A stretch of DNA of 32,170 bases from an uncultured Bacteroidota bacterium (GTDB lineage: Bacteria > Bacteroidota > Bacteroidia > Flavobacteriales > Flavobacteriaceae): positions 1 to 32,170 of the forward strand of contig CABYFY010000014.1 in NCBI GenBank assembly GCA_902518355.1, given 5' to 3'. Made by a program: the position numbers and the translations under genes. Below, in pieces: positions 1-9,728 of this stretch. Every line of letters begins with the position of its first letter. Position 1 is the first letter of the stretch. The notes under the pieces were generated by a model. It had not been told where the DNA came from. It worked only from the letters and a program-made list of their open reading frames with translations, and made no database searches.

Positions 1-820
1 AAAACTCACCAAAAATAAAGACATCAAGATTATTTGTTGCAGCTAAAATGATCATGAGAACGATACTAATTAATGGACCTATATAGGGAATGATATTCAA
101 AACTGCACAGATAAAGGCTATTGCAAGTGAATTTTCAACTCCTAAAATTAATAATAATAAAAAGTAAAAAATAAATAGAATTGAAATCTGTATTAGAATA
201 CCTGAGAAATACCTTGTCAACAAGCTTTCAATTTTTAAAAATGATTGTGATAATTTTTTTCTTTTGGAGGAAGGAAATAGAGATAATGAATATTTAAAAA
301 TATTGTTGCCATCTTTGATAAGAAAAAAAGTAATAAACAGAACTGATAGGATTCCTATACTTAAACTGCCAATTTGAGATATTATCGAATTAAATAGTTT
401 AGTAACAAAACTTAAATCTATCTCAGAAATTAGGTTCAAATCAGCAAAAAAATCTAATAAGCTAATATTTTGACTTTCAAAATACTTTAAAATACTAACT
501 CTTGTTGACTCAAATTTTTCTCTGAATTCATTTGTGTTAAGTAATGATAAATTTCTGCCTTGTTTTGAAAGAATTGGAACAAATAATCCTACTACTAAAG
601 AAAAAAATGAAATTAGGATAGAAATAGAAAGTATCGAAGATAAAGCGTTATGGATTTTAAACTTACATTTAAAAAGTTTATTTAATGGATTAATTATAAG
701 AGTAAGAATTAAAGCTATGAAAATATACAGTAATCCTAACTTGATTTTAAATAAAACCCATGCCAATAAACCAAGAAAGGATAATTTAAATACTGATTTT
801 ACTAATTCTTTTGAATTCAT
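1..820 (-). CDS. AI-2E family transporter (partial, C-terminus cut off by the window edge)
   Basis: The reverse strand reads open from an ATG at 820 to the window edge, giving 273 codons without a stop. The protein is strongly hydrophobic, with membrane segments near residues 12-45 and 58-85 and several after residue 150. Residues 242-249 read NIIPYIGP, which matches the conserved N-P-Y-I/P-G-P signature of the AI-2E/PerM permease family. A soluble loop (about residues 86-145) separates the two membrane halves, as usual for this family. Members export small molecules or act as Na+/H+ antiporters; the substrate cannot be read here. The ATG overlaps the rsmE stop (ATGA, 817-820), so it is the last visible gene of the tsaD-rsmE operon. 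The C-terminus lies outside the window. The family call is firm; the function is not. Confidence 0.87.
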   Translation of the reverse strand, partial: MNSKELVKSVFKLSFLGLLAWVLFKIKLGLLYIFIALILTLIINPLNKLFKCKFKIHNALSSILSISILISFFSLVVGLFVPILSKQGRNLSLLNTNEFREKFESTRVSILKYFESQNISLLDFFADLNLISEIDLSFVTKLFNSIISQIGSLSIGILSVLFITFFLIKDGNNIFKYSLSLFPSSKRKKLSQSFLKIESLLTRYFSGILIQISILFIFYFLLLLILGVENSLAIAFICAVLNIIPYIGPLISIVLMIILAATNNLDVFIFGEF

Positions 821-1527
821 ATATAATTAATATTCGAGAATATTGAACAAACAACAACTCCTGCGGTTTCAGTTCTCAATCTATTTTCCCCAAGTGAAAC
901 AGGAACAAAGTTAGCTTTTTTTGCTAAATCAATTTCACTTAAATTAAAACCACCTTCAGGTCCGATTAAGATATCTGAATTATTTCCTTTACATAATTTT
1001 TTATTAAATAATTCTAATCCGTCACCAAGACATGTTGCTATATATGAATCATAGGAATCATCTCTTTTTAAAATATAATCTAAAAAACTGATAGGATTAT
1101 TTAATATTGGGAGTTTGTACTGCAAAGATTGTTTCATTGCTGAAAGTAGTAATTTAGTTGATCTCTCATGATTAAATCTATTTCTTTCTGAGTTATCCGA
1201 AATAATTGGTGTTATTTCAGAAACTCCAATTTCTGTCGCTTTTTCCAAAAACCACTCAAATCGATCTGTTTTTTTTGTTAATGAAATTCCAATTTTAAGT
1301 TTTGGAAAATCATTATTGAAAATCGAATAATCATGAATTCTTAAAATAGATTTATATTTATTTGATTCTTCTATTACACATTTAAATAAAACACCCTCTC
1401 CATTTGTAACATGTATTAAATCGCCTGTTTTTTTTCTTAAAACTTTTGTTAAGTGCCTATTTTCTTGATCATTGATGACAATTTCATTATGATTAATCGT
1501 GGTATTTTTAGAATAAAATAAATTCAT
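817..1527 (-). CDS. rsmE: 16S rRNA (uracil(1498)-N3)-methyltransferase
   Basis: This protein is predicted to methylate N3 of U1498 in 16S rRNA using S-adenosylmethionine. At 236 residues it has normal RsmE length. An N-terminal PUA-like part (about 1-70) precedes a SPOUT methyltransferase domain. Visible signatures are KATEIGV (96-102), the cofactor-binding GPEGG (189-193) in the alpha/beta knot, and SLGENRLRTETA (211-222), the diagnostic knot motif. The start ATG overlaps the tsaD stop by one base (TAATG), and the stop overlaps the next gene's ATG by four bases, so the three genes are probably cotranscribed and translationally coupled. Nothing looks broken. Confidence is high from the motifs. 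Confidence 0.95.
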   Translation of the reverse strand: MNLFYSKNTTINHNEIVINDQENRHLTKVLRKKTGDLIHVTNGEGVLFKCVIEESNKYKSILRIHDYSIFNNDFPKLKIGISLTKKTDRFEWFLEKATEIGVSEITPIISDNSERNRFNHERSTKLLLSAMKQSLQYKLPILNNPISFLDYILKRDDSYDSYIATCLGDGLELFNKKLCKGNNSDILIGPEGGFNLSEIDLAKKANFVPVSLGENRLRTETAGVVVCSIFSNINYI

Positions 1528-2534
1528 TAAACTTTGTATTTTGATAAACTGTAGTCAGAAAATTTACCAAATTTAGAATCTTTAAATTTAAAATAACCAT
1601 TAATTCCTATCATTGCTGCATTATCAGTTGAATAATTAATTTTTGGAACATAGGTCTTAATCCTATTAATTTTCTCAATTTCCTTTAACTTTTTCCTTAA
1701 AAAGGAATTTACCGAAACCCCACCACATACAACAAAATCATTAACCTTATGTGTGTTTTTTGCCATAATAATTTTATCAATTAGTATTTCAATTATAGTT
1801 GACTGTAAAGAAGCACAAATATCATGTAAGTTATCTTTAATAAAATCCGATGACTGTTTATTGATGAAATTCTTAAAACTTGTTTTAAGTCCGGAAAAAC
1901 TAAAATTTAACCCATCAACTTTAGGTTTTGGAAACTTAAACTTATTGAAATCTCCTTTTGATGCCAATTCGTCAATTTTAGGACCTGCGGGGTAATTTAA
2001 GTTCACGAGTTTTCCTGATTTATCAAAAGCTTCACCAGCTGCATCATCTAATGTAGTTCCCAATTCAACGAAATTCTCATAATCTTTAACTAAAACTAGC
2101 TGTGTATGTCCTCCCGAAACAGTAAGAGCTATAAAAGGGAATTCTGGCTTTTCAGGATTATCGTCTATAAAAATTGAGAGAATATGCGCCTGCATATGGT
2201 TAATCTCTATTAATGGTATATCCAAAGATAATGATAAGGATTTGGCAAATGATGTTCCTACAAGTAAAGAGCCTAGTAGCCCAGGACCCCTTGTGTAAGC
2301 GATTGCATGGATATCTACTAAATTCACACCAGCATCATTTATAGCTTTTTTTAAGACTGGAATAATTAATCGGTCATGTTCTCGGGAAGCTAGTTCAGGG
2401 ACTACACCTCCATATATCTCGTGAATTTTTTGACTAGATACAATATTCGATAGAACTTTTTGATTTTTAAGAATTGCAACAGAAGTATCATCGCATGAAG
2501 TTTCAATCGCTAAAATATACACATCATTAATCAT
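1527..2534 (-). CDS. tsaD: tRNA N6-adenosine threonylcarbamoyltransferase
   Basis: TsaD transfers the threonylcarbamoyl group to A37 of ANN-decoding tRNAs, working with TsaB and TsaE, neither of which is in this window. The 335 residues match the usual length. The ASKHA-fold N-terminus reads ILAIETSCDDTSVA (7-20). Metal ligands are seen in HMQAH (113-117) and at D304 in STDNAAM. VSGGHTQLV (139-147) and DDAAGEAFDK (163-172) are also family signatures. It is the first gene of a minus-strand operon with rsmE and the AI-2E permease, and diverges from pfkA across an 86-bp gap. The gap contains a poly-A run but no clear Bacteroidota TAnnTTTG promoter element. Confidence 0.97.
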   Translation of the reverse strand: MINDVYILAIETSCDDTSVAILKNQKVLSNIVSSQKIHEIYGGVVPELASREHDRLIIPVLKKAINDAGVNLVDIHAIAYTRGPGLLGSLLVGTSFAKSLSLSLDIPLIEINHMQAHILSIFIDDNPEKPEFPFIALTVSGGHTQLVLVKDYENFVELGTTLDDAAGEAFDKSGKLVNLNYPAGPKIDELASKGDFNKFKFPKPKVDGLNFSFSGLKTSFKNFINKQSSDFIKDNLHDICASLQSTIIEILIDKIIMAKNTHKVNDFVVCGGVSVNSFLRKKLKEIEKINRIKTYVPKINYSTDNAAMIGINGYFKFKDSKFGKFSDYSLSKYKV

Positions 2535-2620
2535 TATGTAAATTTATAGCTAGTTTTTCAAAAAAAAAAGAATTAAAAAAATGCTTATAAATAAGAATAT
2601 AGATTATTATATTTATATCC

Positions 2621-3607
2621 GTGAAAAATCAATTCAAAAAGATAGCTTTATTAACTTCAGGTGGCGATGCACCAGGTATGAATGCAGTAATTAGATCTGT
2701 TGTAAGAACAAGTGTTTTTCATAAAATTGTTCCTGTTGGAGTTTCTAAGGGATATGATGGATTAATTTCTGGCAAAATGGTTGAAATGAATGCTAGAAGT
2801 GTTAAAGGAATAATAAATAAGGGTGGTACAATTTTAAAAACTGCTAGATCCAAAGATTTTAGATCCAAAGAGGGCAGAAAAAAAGCTTTTGAAACCTTAA
2901 AAAACAATAACATTGATGGATTAATAGTAATTGGAGGAGATGGTACTTTCACTGGTGGATTAGTATTTAGCAAAGAATTTGACTTTCCGGTTATTGGCAT
3001 ACCAGCTACAATAGACAATGATATATTTGGTACCTCTCATACCATCGGATTTGATTCTGCAACAAATACCGTCATGGAAGCAATTGATAAGATTAGGGAT
3101 ACTGCAAGCTCACATAATAGATTATTCTTTATCGAAGTTATGGGTAGGGATGCTGGTCATATTGCCTTAAATACAGGTGTTGCTGCAGGAGCTGAAGAAA
3201 TATTAATTCCTGAAGAAGATTTAGGTCTCGACAGGTTAATTCAATCACTAAAAAGAAGTCAAAAAACAGGTAAATCATCTAGTATAGTTGTTGTAGCTGA
3301 AGGAGATAAAACTGGTGATAATGTTTTTCAACTAAAAGATTATATTGAAAAACATCTGCCTGAGTATGATGCAAGAGTAGCAGTACTTGGTCACATGCAA
3401 AGAGGAGGCTCTCCAACATGTTTTGATAGAGTTCTAGCAAGTAGACTTGGAGTTAAATCTGTTGAATCTTTAATAGAGGGTAATAATTGCTCAATGGTTG
3501 GGTTACAAAATAACAAAGTAACTTTAACACCGTTCCAAAAAGCTATAAAAGGGATAACAAAAATAAACACTGAACTTTTAAAAGTAAGTGATATAATGTC
3601 AATATAA
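2621..3607 (+). CDS. pfkA: ATP-dependent 6-phosphofructokinase
   Basis: PfkA phosphorylates fructose-6-phosphate to fructose-1,6-bisphosphate, the committed step of glycolysis. The 328 residues fit the bacterial ATP-PFK length. Motifs are LTSGGDAPGMNAVIRSVVR (11-29), GGDGT (105-109), PATIDND (128-134) with catalytic Asp132, MGRDAGH (174-180) and GHMQRGGSPT (257-266). Glycine rather than aspartate at the fourth position of GGDG points to ATP, not pyrophosphate, as donor. The start is GTG. No ATG lies between it and the nucleotide-binding motif, and the resulting N-terminus (KNQFKKIALLTSGGD) aligns with normal PfkA starts. It is the first gene of pfkA-gapA-kinase; gapA follows after 14 bp. Confidence 0.96.
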   Translation: MKNQFKKIALLTSGGDAPGMNAVIRSVVRTSVFHKIVPVGVSKGYDGLISGKMVEMNARSVKGIINKGGTILKTARSKDFRSKEGRKKAFETLKNNNIDGLIVIGGDGTFTGGLVFSKEFDFPVIGIPATIDNDIFGTSHTIGFDSATNTVMEAIDKIRDTASSHNRLFFIEVMGRDAGHIALNTGVAAGAEEILIPEEDLGLDRLIQSLKRSQKTGKSSSIVVVAEGDKTGDNVFQLKDYIEKHLPEYDARVAVLGHMQRGGSPTCFDRVLASRLGVKSVESLIEGNNCSMVGLQNNKVTLTPFQKAIKGITKINTELLKVSDIMSI

Positions 3608-3612
3608 ATTAA

Positions 3613-4620
<1,008 letters not shown>

Positions 4621-4628
4621 CCCACAAA

Positions 4629-4656
4629 AAACTAACAAACTAACAAACTAACTAAC
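4629..4656 (+). repeat. Tandem 8-bp repeat in a G-free spacer
   Basis: The octamer aaactaac occurs three times head to tail (4629-4636, 4637-4644, 4645-4652) and is followed by a partial taac unit. The whole gapA-to-kinase spacer (4621-4666) contains no G on this strand, so the RNA leader should be unstructured. The repeats place TAA stops in all three frames just before the next ATG. It could act as a translation-enhancing leader or simply be replication-slippage sequence; the sequence cannot decide. Confidence 0.8.
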
Positions 4657-4666
4657 CTAAATTCAA

Positions 4667-5536
4667 ATGATATTAATTGTAGACAGTGGATCAACAAAAA
4701 CAGATTGGATCGCTATAGATAAAGGAGGAAAGATTTTATTTGAAACACAGACACTAGGCCTAAACCCACAAGTTTTAACTAATCACATTTTAAAAGAAAG
4801 AATCGTTAATAATTTTGAACTGTATAAATTTAGAAAAGAAGTTGAAGAAATTTACTTTTATGGAGCTGGTTGCGGAACGGAGCCCCCTAGGGTACTCATA
4901 AAAAACGTGTTTGGTGATATTTTTAAAAATTGTAATAAGTTTTCAATAAAAGAGGATACTTATGCTGCAATTTATTCGACAGCAGATGAAAACTCTAAAT
5001 CTATAGTTTGTATTCTTGGAACAGGTTCAAATTGTACTTATTATGATGGTGAAAATATTGATCAAAGAGTAATTTCATTAGGGTATATACTGATGGATGA
5101 TGCAAGTGGAAATTATTTTGGTAGACAATTATTGAGAGATTATTATTTTAATAGAATTCCTGATGAAACTTCAAAAAAATTCAACGAAGAATTTGACTTA
5201 GATGCGGAAACAATAAAAAATAATTTATACAAACAACCTAATCCAAATACATATCTTGCAACCTTTGCAAAATTTTTAATTAACAATAAAGATTCTGATT
5301 ATGGACAATCATTAATAAAAAGAGGTTTTAATCTGTTCATTGAAAGACAAATCTTACAATTCAGTAATGCAAAAGAAATCCCAATTCATTTTGTAGGGTC
5401 AATATCATTTTATCTCAAAAAAGAACTTGAACAATGTTTAAATGCATATGGACTAAAAGCTGGAAATGTAATAAGGAAACCAATTGATGGTTTATTGCAA
5501 TACCATCAAAAGAAACTACAGCATAGCTATCATTGA
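4667..5536 (+). CDS. BadF/BadG/BcrA/BcrD-type ATPase, probable N-acetylglucosamine kinase-like sugar kinase
   Basis: The 289-residue protein has the ASKHA sugar-kinase fold. The N-terminal phosphate motif reads DSGSTKTDW (6-14), GAGC follows at 66-69, Asp97 in EDTYAA sits where the catalytic base lies, and LGTGSN (117-122) is the second phosphate motif. These match the BadF/BcrAD ATPase family, whose bacterial sugar-kinase members include N-acetylglucosamine kinases. The substrate is inferred, not shown. It follows pfkA and gapA, which suggests feeding amino sugars, for example from peptidoglycan turnover, into glycolysis. Its 3' end overlaps the convergent ridA by 21 bp (5516-5536), with no room for a terminator. 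Confidence 0.82.
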   Translation: MILIVDSGSTKTDWIAIDKGGKILFETQTLGLNPQVLTNHILKERIVNNFELYKFRKEVEEIYFYGAGCGTEPPRVLIKNVFGDIFKNCNKFSIKEDTYAAIYSTADENSKSIVCILGTGSNCTYYDGENIDQRVISLGYILMDDASGNYFGRQLLRDYYFNRIPDETSKKFNEEFDLDAETIKNNLYKQPNPNTYLATFAKFLINNKDSDYGQSLIKRGFNLFIERQILQFSNAKEIPIHFVGSISFYLKKELEQCLNAYGLKAGNVIRKPIDGLLQYHQKKLQHSYH

Positions 5537-5896
5537 TATTTCAACATTTACTCCAACAGGTAATTTACTAACCTGAACTGTTTCCCTAGCAGGTGCAGTG
5601 GAATTATTTAAATAAGACCCATAAATTTCATTAACACTAGAAAAATCATTCATATCTGATAAAAAAATTGTTGTTTTCACAACATTTTCAAATGCAAGTG
5701 ATGCTTCATTTAATATGGCTTTAAGATTTTCCATAACTTGAGTTGTTTCTTTTTTAATTTCACTTGTGATTAACTCACCGTTTTTAGGGTTTAGAGCAAT
5801 TTGTCCAGAAATAAACATGTAATTACCAGCTATTACTGCCTGATTGTATGGACCAATAGGTTTTGGTGCATTTTCTGTTTTTATTATTTTTTTCAT
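5516..5896 (-). CDS. ridA: RidA family reactive intermediate/imine deaminase
   Basis: RidA hydrolyses reactive enamine/imine intermediates released by PLP enzymes and so protects amino-acid metabolism. At 126 residues it has typical length. Signatures are APKPIGPYNQAV (10-21), FISGQIALNP (28-37) and APARETVQVSKLPVG (101-115). The key Arg104 and Glu119 are present, as expected for an active deaminase subgroup member. It lies 13 bp downstream of lptD on the same strand and so probably shares its transcript. It converges on, and overlaps by 21 bp, the sugar kinase gene. Confidence 0.93.
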   Translation of the reverse strand: MKKIIKTENAPKPIGPYNQAVIAGNYMFISGQIALNPKNGELITSEIKKETTQVMENLKAILNEASLAFENVVKTTIFLSDMNDFSSVNEIYGSYLNNSTAPARETVQVSKLPVGVNVEISMIAML

Positions 5897-5909
5897 AGTA
5901 TAAATTTAA

Positions 5910-8528
5910 TTATAAAATTTTATCCCTCTGTCTTCTCTTATCATATTTTATATCACTTAACATACCACTTTTAATTCCGATAAAGAAATTCCATGATTTA
6001 TTAGCACTAAAAGGAATCCAGCTAAAATTCATTCTCCAACTAAGTAGATCTCTTTCAAATCTTAATTGGGTGTAAGTTATACCTTGATTTTTAAAGTCAT
6101 ATCCCGATGATATACCAGCGCTCCATTTAGGTGATAACTCAACGTCTCCTGAAAACATTAAAGAATGTGAGGAAATTTCATTTTGACCTACAGAATTATT
6201 GTAATTAACTGCATATGCCATCCTTAATGACCATGGAATCTTGTAGTTATATAGGTTATTAGGAACTTTTTCTTTTTTTTCGTCATCTGCTCTTGAAAAT
6301 TCCTCAGTTGAGGTATCCATAGCTCTTCCAAATAAATCATCATCTCTACCTCCGTTTCGAACTGATTCATCAATTGATGCCTGATTTCTATCAGACTTTT
6401 TTTCGGAACTATCACTGCTGAATGCATAATTAAAAGTTAGATTTGCACTGGTTAATCTAAATAGTCCTCCGCCACTGTTTATTTGAAATTCATCAATTCT
6501 ATTATTATTTTCATCCAATGTGTAAGGATCTAGTGTTGCTCCAAAATTAACATTCATTTTATTTTTAAATAGTTGAGTACCACCATTCATTCGAATAGGG
6601 GACAGCCTTAAAGAGTCCGCAGCAAGATTATAAGAAGTTGAGAAATTAAGATTATTTAAAATAACTACTTTTTTAAGTTCATTTTCTTCACTTTCTTTAT
6701 CAACAACCTTAGCTTCAACATTATTATTTAATGATAAAGCAATTGAGCTTGCATAGTTTTTATTTGGTAAACCAAAAATTGATCCTTCAAATCTAGAGTA
6801 TTCTATATCTGAAGTTGTCAATCCATCAGCACTTACAACCTCATAACTATCATAATATTTATCAAAAGATGGTGAAATTCCATAACTAATTGAAGGCCTC
6901 ATTACGTGTCTTAATGCTCGTATCTTATTTTTTTCTGAAAAATTATACATACCGTAAATAGTAGTTCCAAGGCTTGTTGAAACATTATATGTTCTAAATG
7001 AATCAAATCCACGGTTTTCATTTGTTATAACTTCTTGTAGTTCAATATCATAATCTTTACTAATCGTTTTAAAAACCCATGTTTCCTGGAAATTTGCACT
7101 GGTTGAAAAACTAAAATACTTAAGTAATTTAAAGTTGGTGCTTATTGGTATTGAATGTTGCAACCCAGTTTTTGCTGACTCAAACATTTCTTTTTTGAAA
7201 AATAGAGAATCAGTAGTTAAAACCCTATTTTCACCTCTCAGATTGTACTGAAAATTTATATTTTGTATAATTCCCTTTTTTGTACCAACTTTTGGGGCAA
7301 AAGGGTAAATCCTTGAAACACTTCCTTGCAGAGTAGGTAATGTCATATTTATAGCCTGTGTATTGGTGTTTTGAGAGTGAGTTGCGGAGACACTCATGTT
7401 AACCTGTGGTTCGCCTGGAAATGTTTTAGAGTAAGAAATTGAAGAAGACAAAGAGTTATTTAAGAAATTTGCAGCATTCATTTGATTTATTGATTGCTGA
7501 TAATATTTACTACTACCTAGGTTAACTGAAGCAGAAAATCTTGAATTTGGATTTGATTTTGAATCTTGACTATGAGACCATCTTAGATTATAGATTGAAC
7601 TTTTAGAGTAATCAGGAAAACCTCTTTCACTTTGAATTAAATTTTCAAATCTAAAACTCAAATTACCTCTAAATCTATATCTGTACAAATAAGTGTTTTC
7701 AACACGAAAACCATAACTACTGTTTGTGTAATAATCTCCAAGTAATGTTAAATCTAAATTGTCATTTATAGGCAAATAATAACCGCCATTTTGAACAAAA
7801 TATCCTCTTGAATTTTGTTCACCAAATGAGGGGAAAATAATACCTGAACTTCTCTTATTTGAAATCGGAAAATAAGCGAAGGGTAGACCAATTGGAGTAG
7901 GAACATCAGCAATATACATATTTGTTGGACCCGTTATTATTTTTTTTCCAGGAATCACTTTTGCTTTTCTTAATAAAAAATAATATTCCGGATTGTCAAT
8001 ATCAGCAGAAGTTGTAAATTTTGCTCTATCCATGTAGTATACAGAATCATTTTCTTTCTTTGTTTTGTCTGAAAGAATATTTAAACCAGCTTCCTCTGTT
8101 CTTGAATTAAAGATTATTGCCTTTTTGGTATCCATATTAAATTTTAATGAATCTGGTCTTATTTCATCTTGTCCTTGCTTAAATATTGGTAGTTGTGAAT
8201 ACTCTCCTAACGAATCTTTTATTCTACCTGCATATATTTCATTTTTATCATAATCAACTATTATAATTCCAGATGTAATCTCCATATCCTGGTAAGTAAT
8301 CTTAGCGTTATTATAAAGTCTTATTAGTTTATCTTGTGGGCTAATAGATGTTGTATCTGTTGCCTCGTAAGTAATTTTACCAAGTAAAGTATTATTATTC
8401 TGCTTAATTATGGTATCAATTTTTTGTATTGAATCATTGACATATTTATACTCATTCGCAAAAGTTATAATGTTTATAAAAAATGTATAACTTAAGAATA
8501 AAAATAATCTGGGGAAGTGCGTTTTCAA
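5910..8528 (-). CDS. lptD: LPS-assembly protein LptD (Bacteroidota type)
   Basis: This is predicted to be the outer-membrane beta-barrel that inserts lipopolysaccharide into the outer leaflet. A signal peptide covers about residues 1-24. An OstA-like periplasmic domain follows (about 50-200, with repeated edge-strand patterns such as RLYNNAKITYQDMEITSG). TPIGLPFAYFP (211-221) leads into the barrel, which opens with SGIIFPSFGE (228-237). The remainder shows alternating aromatic/polar strands. The 872 residues fit Bacteroidota homologues. A charged insert (D/E/K/R-rich, in the last quarter) probably forms an extracellular or periplasmic loop. No LptE is adjacent. It diverges from the amidase gene across 76 bp. 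The presence of LptD implies an LPS-bearing outer membrane. Confidence 0.9.
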   Translation of the reverse strand: MKTHFPRLFLFLSYTFFINIITFANEYKYVNDSIQKIDTIIKQNNNTLLGKITYEATDTTSISPQDKLIRLYNNAKITYQDMEITSGIIIVDYDKNEIYAGRIKDSLGEYSQLPIFKQGQDEIRPDSLKFNMDTKKAIIFNSRTEEAGLNILSDKTKKENDSVYYMDRAKFTTSADIDNPEYYFLLRKAKVIPGKKIITGPTNMYIADVPTPIGLPFAYFPISNKRSSGIIFPSFGEQNSRGYFVQNGGYYLPINDNLDLTLLGDYYTNSSYGFRVENTYLYRYRFRGNLSFRFENLIQSERGFPDYSKSSIYNLRWSHSQDSKSNPNSRFSASVNLGSSKYYQQSINQMNAANFLNNSLSSSISYSKTFPGEPQVNMSVSATHSQNTNTQAINMTLPTLQGSVSRIYPFAPKVGTKKGIIQNINFQYNLRGENRVLTTDSLFFKKEMFESAKTGLQHSIPISTNFKLLKYFSFSTSANFQETWVFKTISKDYDIELQEVITNENRGFDSFRTYNVSTSLGTTIYGMYNFSEKNKIRALRHVMRPSISYGISPSFDKYYDSYEVVSADGLTTSDIEYSRFEGSIFGLPNKNYASSIALSLNNNVEAKVVDKESEENELKKVVILNNLNFSTSYNLAADSLRLSPIRMNGGTQLFKNKMNVNFGATLDPYTLDENNNRIDEFQINSGGGLFRLTSANLTFNYAFSSDSSEKKSDRNQASIDESVRNGGRDDDLFGRAMDTSTEEFSRADDEKKEKVPNNLYNYKIPWSLRMAYAVNYNNSVGQNEISSHSLMFSGDVELSPKWSAGISSGYDFKNQGITYTQLRFERDLLSWRMNFSWIPFSANKSWNFFIGIKSGMLSDIKYDKRRQRDKIL

Positions 8529-8604
8529 CCTATTGAATGTATATTAGTATTACCTAGAAACAGATATAAATTTACGTATATTTTAAGGCTATAATACATA
8601 ATTT

Positions 8605-9681
8605 ATGACTAAAGTTTGTTCAAAGTCACTTTTTTTTAACCAGAGTTTAACAGGAAAAGCATTATTGATCATAATTTTAATGTTTTCAGGTTCTCCTGAA
8701 TCAACTTTTGCGCAAAAGCCATTTAAAATTGTAATTGATGCTGGACATGGAGGTAAAGACCCCGGTCGACCTAATAAAAGTGGAATAAAAGAGAAGGATA
8801 TTGTATTGAAAATAGCACTTGATTTAGGAAAAAAATTAGAAAATAGTGGAAATGAAGTAATTTATACAAGAGATAAAGATGTTTTTTTAACCCTTAGACA
8901 AAGAGCAAAAATTGCAAATGATGTTGATGCAGACTTGTTTATTTCTATACATTGTAACGCTTTTCACGATAGTTCAGTCAATGGCTCAGAAACATTTGTC
9001 TATGGTTTACATGTAAGCGAAGCTAATTTCAATATAGCTAAGAAAGAAAATGAAATTAACTTTTTAGACGACCACTATCTATACGATGGAGAATCATACA
9101 GCCCAACATCTACTGAATCTTTAATTGGTACAACCTTAATGCAAGAAGAATATTTAGATCAAAGCATATTACTTGCAAGTTTCGTTCAAAATAACTTTAC
9201 TAAAAATTTAAAAATTAGAAATAGAGGTGTAAAACAGTCTGGATTTTGGGTGCTGCATAACACATATATGCCAAGTATTTTAATTGAAGCAGGTTTTATG
9301 ACTAACCCAAAAGAAGGGGCTTATTTAAATTCAAAAAAGGGACAATTAGAGATTTCAAATAGTATTTACGATGCTATAATTAAATATAAAAAAGCCATAA
9401 ATTACTCTGGTGATTTGGAAATTCAACCAAATATTCAGAACTCAATTACTTATAAAGTACAAATAGCTGCTGGTAAGAGGAGGTTAGAATTAAAATCTTA
9501 TAATTTTAAAGGATTATCAAATTTATCAAGAATTAAACAAGGGTCTATTTATAAATACTTTTATTCAAGCTCTAAAAGTCTTTTAGAAATCAAGAAAAAG
9601 AAAAAATATGCTAGAGCTAATGGTTTTCCAAATGCATATATTGTTGGATTTGAAAACGGAAAATTATTTGAAGTTGATTAA
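8605..9681 (+). CDS. Secreted N-acetylmuramoyl-L-alanine amidase (Amidase_3) with SPOR-like C-terminus
   Basis: This enzyme is predicted to cleave the MurNAc-L-Ala bond of peptidoglycan in the periplasm. A signal peptide spans about residues 1-36 (hydrophobic 18-28, ending TFAQ). The catalytic domain shows VIDAGHGGKDPG (43-54) with zinc ligand His48, Glu63 in IKEKDIV, SIHCNA with His116 (114-119), and catalytic Glu228 in SILIEAGFMTN (224-234). The C-terminal 75 residues (from YKVQIAAG, 283) resemble a diverged SPOR domain, which binds denuded glycans at division sites. That part is an inference from pattern. Its position opposite lptD and ahead of an MCE gene places it in an envelope gene cluster. 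Confidence 0.92.
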   Translation: MTKVCSKSLFFNQSLTGKALLIIILMFSGSPESTFAQKPFKIVIDAGHGGKDPGRPNKSGIKEKDIVLKIALDLGKKLENSGNEVIYTRDKDVFLTLRQRAKIANDVDADLFISIHCNAFHDSSVNGSETFVYGLHVSEANFNIAKKENEINFLDDHYLYDGESYSPTSTESLIGTTLMQEEYLDQSILLASFVQNNFTKNLKIRNRGVKQSGFWVLHNTYMPSILIEAGFMTNPKEGAYLNSKKGQLEISNSIYDAIIKYKKAINYSGDLEIQPNIQNSITYKVQIAAGKRRLELKSYNFKGLSNLSRIKQGSIYKYFYSSSKSLLEIKKKKKYARANGFPNAYIVGFENGKLFEVD

Positions 9682-9728
9682 ATTATTATTTAACATAAAT
9701 TTCTAATTTTATATATAAGAAATAATTA

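Noticed and set aside
534-830. 98-codon plus-strand open frame
   Set aside because: It lies antisense to the AI-2E permease, whose reverse-strand frame has clear family motifs and ATGA coupling to rsmE. The plus-strand product has no recognisable pattern.
1753-1995. 80-codon plus-strand open frame inside tsaD
   Set aside because: Antisense to conserved TsaD sequence; its hydrophobic content is a by-product of the opposite strand.
2535-2620. AT-rich gap with poly-A run and cttataaataag inverted repeat as a replication origin or terminator
   Set aside because: Too short, with no repeated DnaA-box-like sequence; most likely just the tsaD/pfkA divergent promoter region.
6224-6427. 67-codon frame within lptD on the same strand but a different frame
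   Set aside because: It falls in the charged-loop region of LptD and has no start context or motif of its own.
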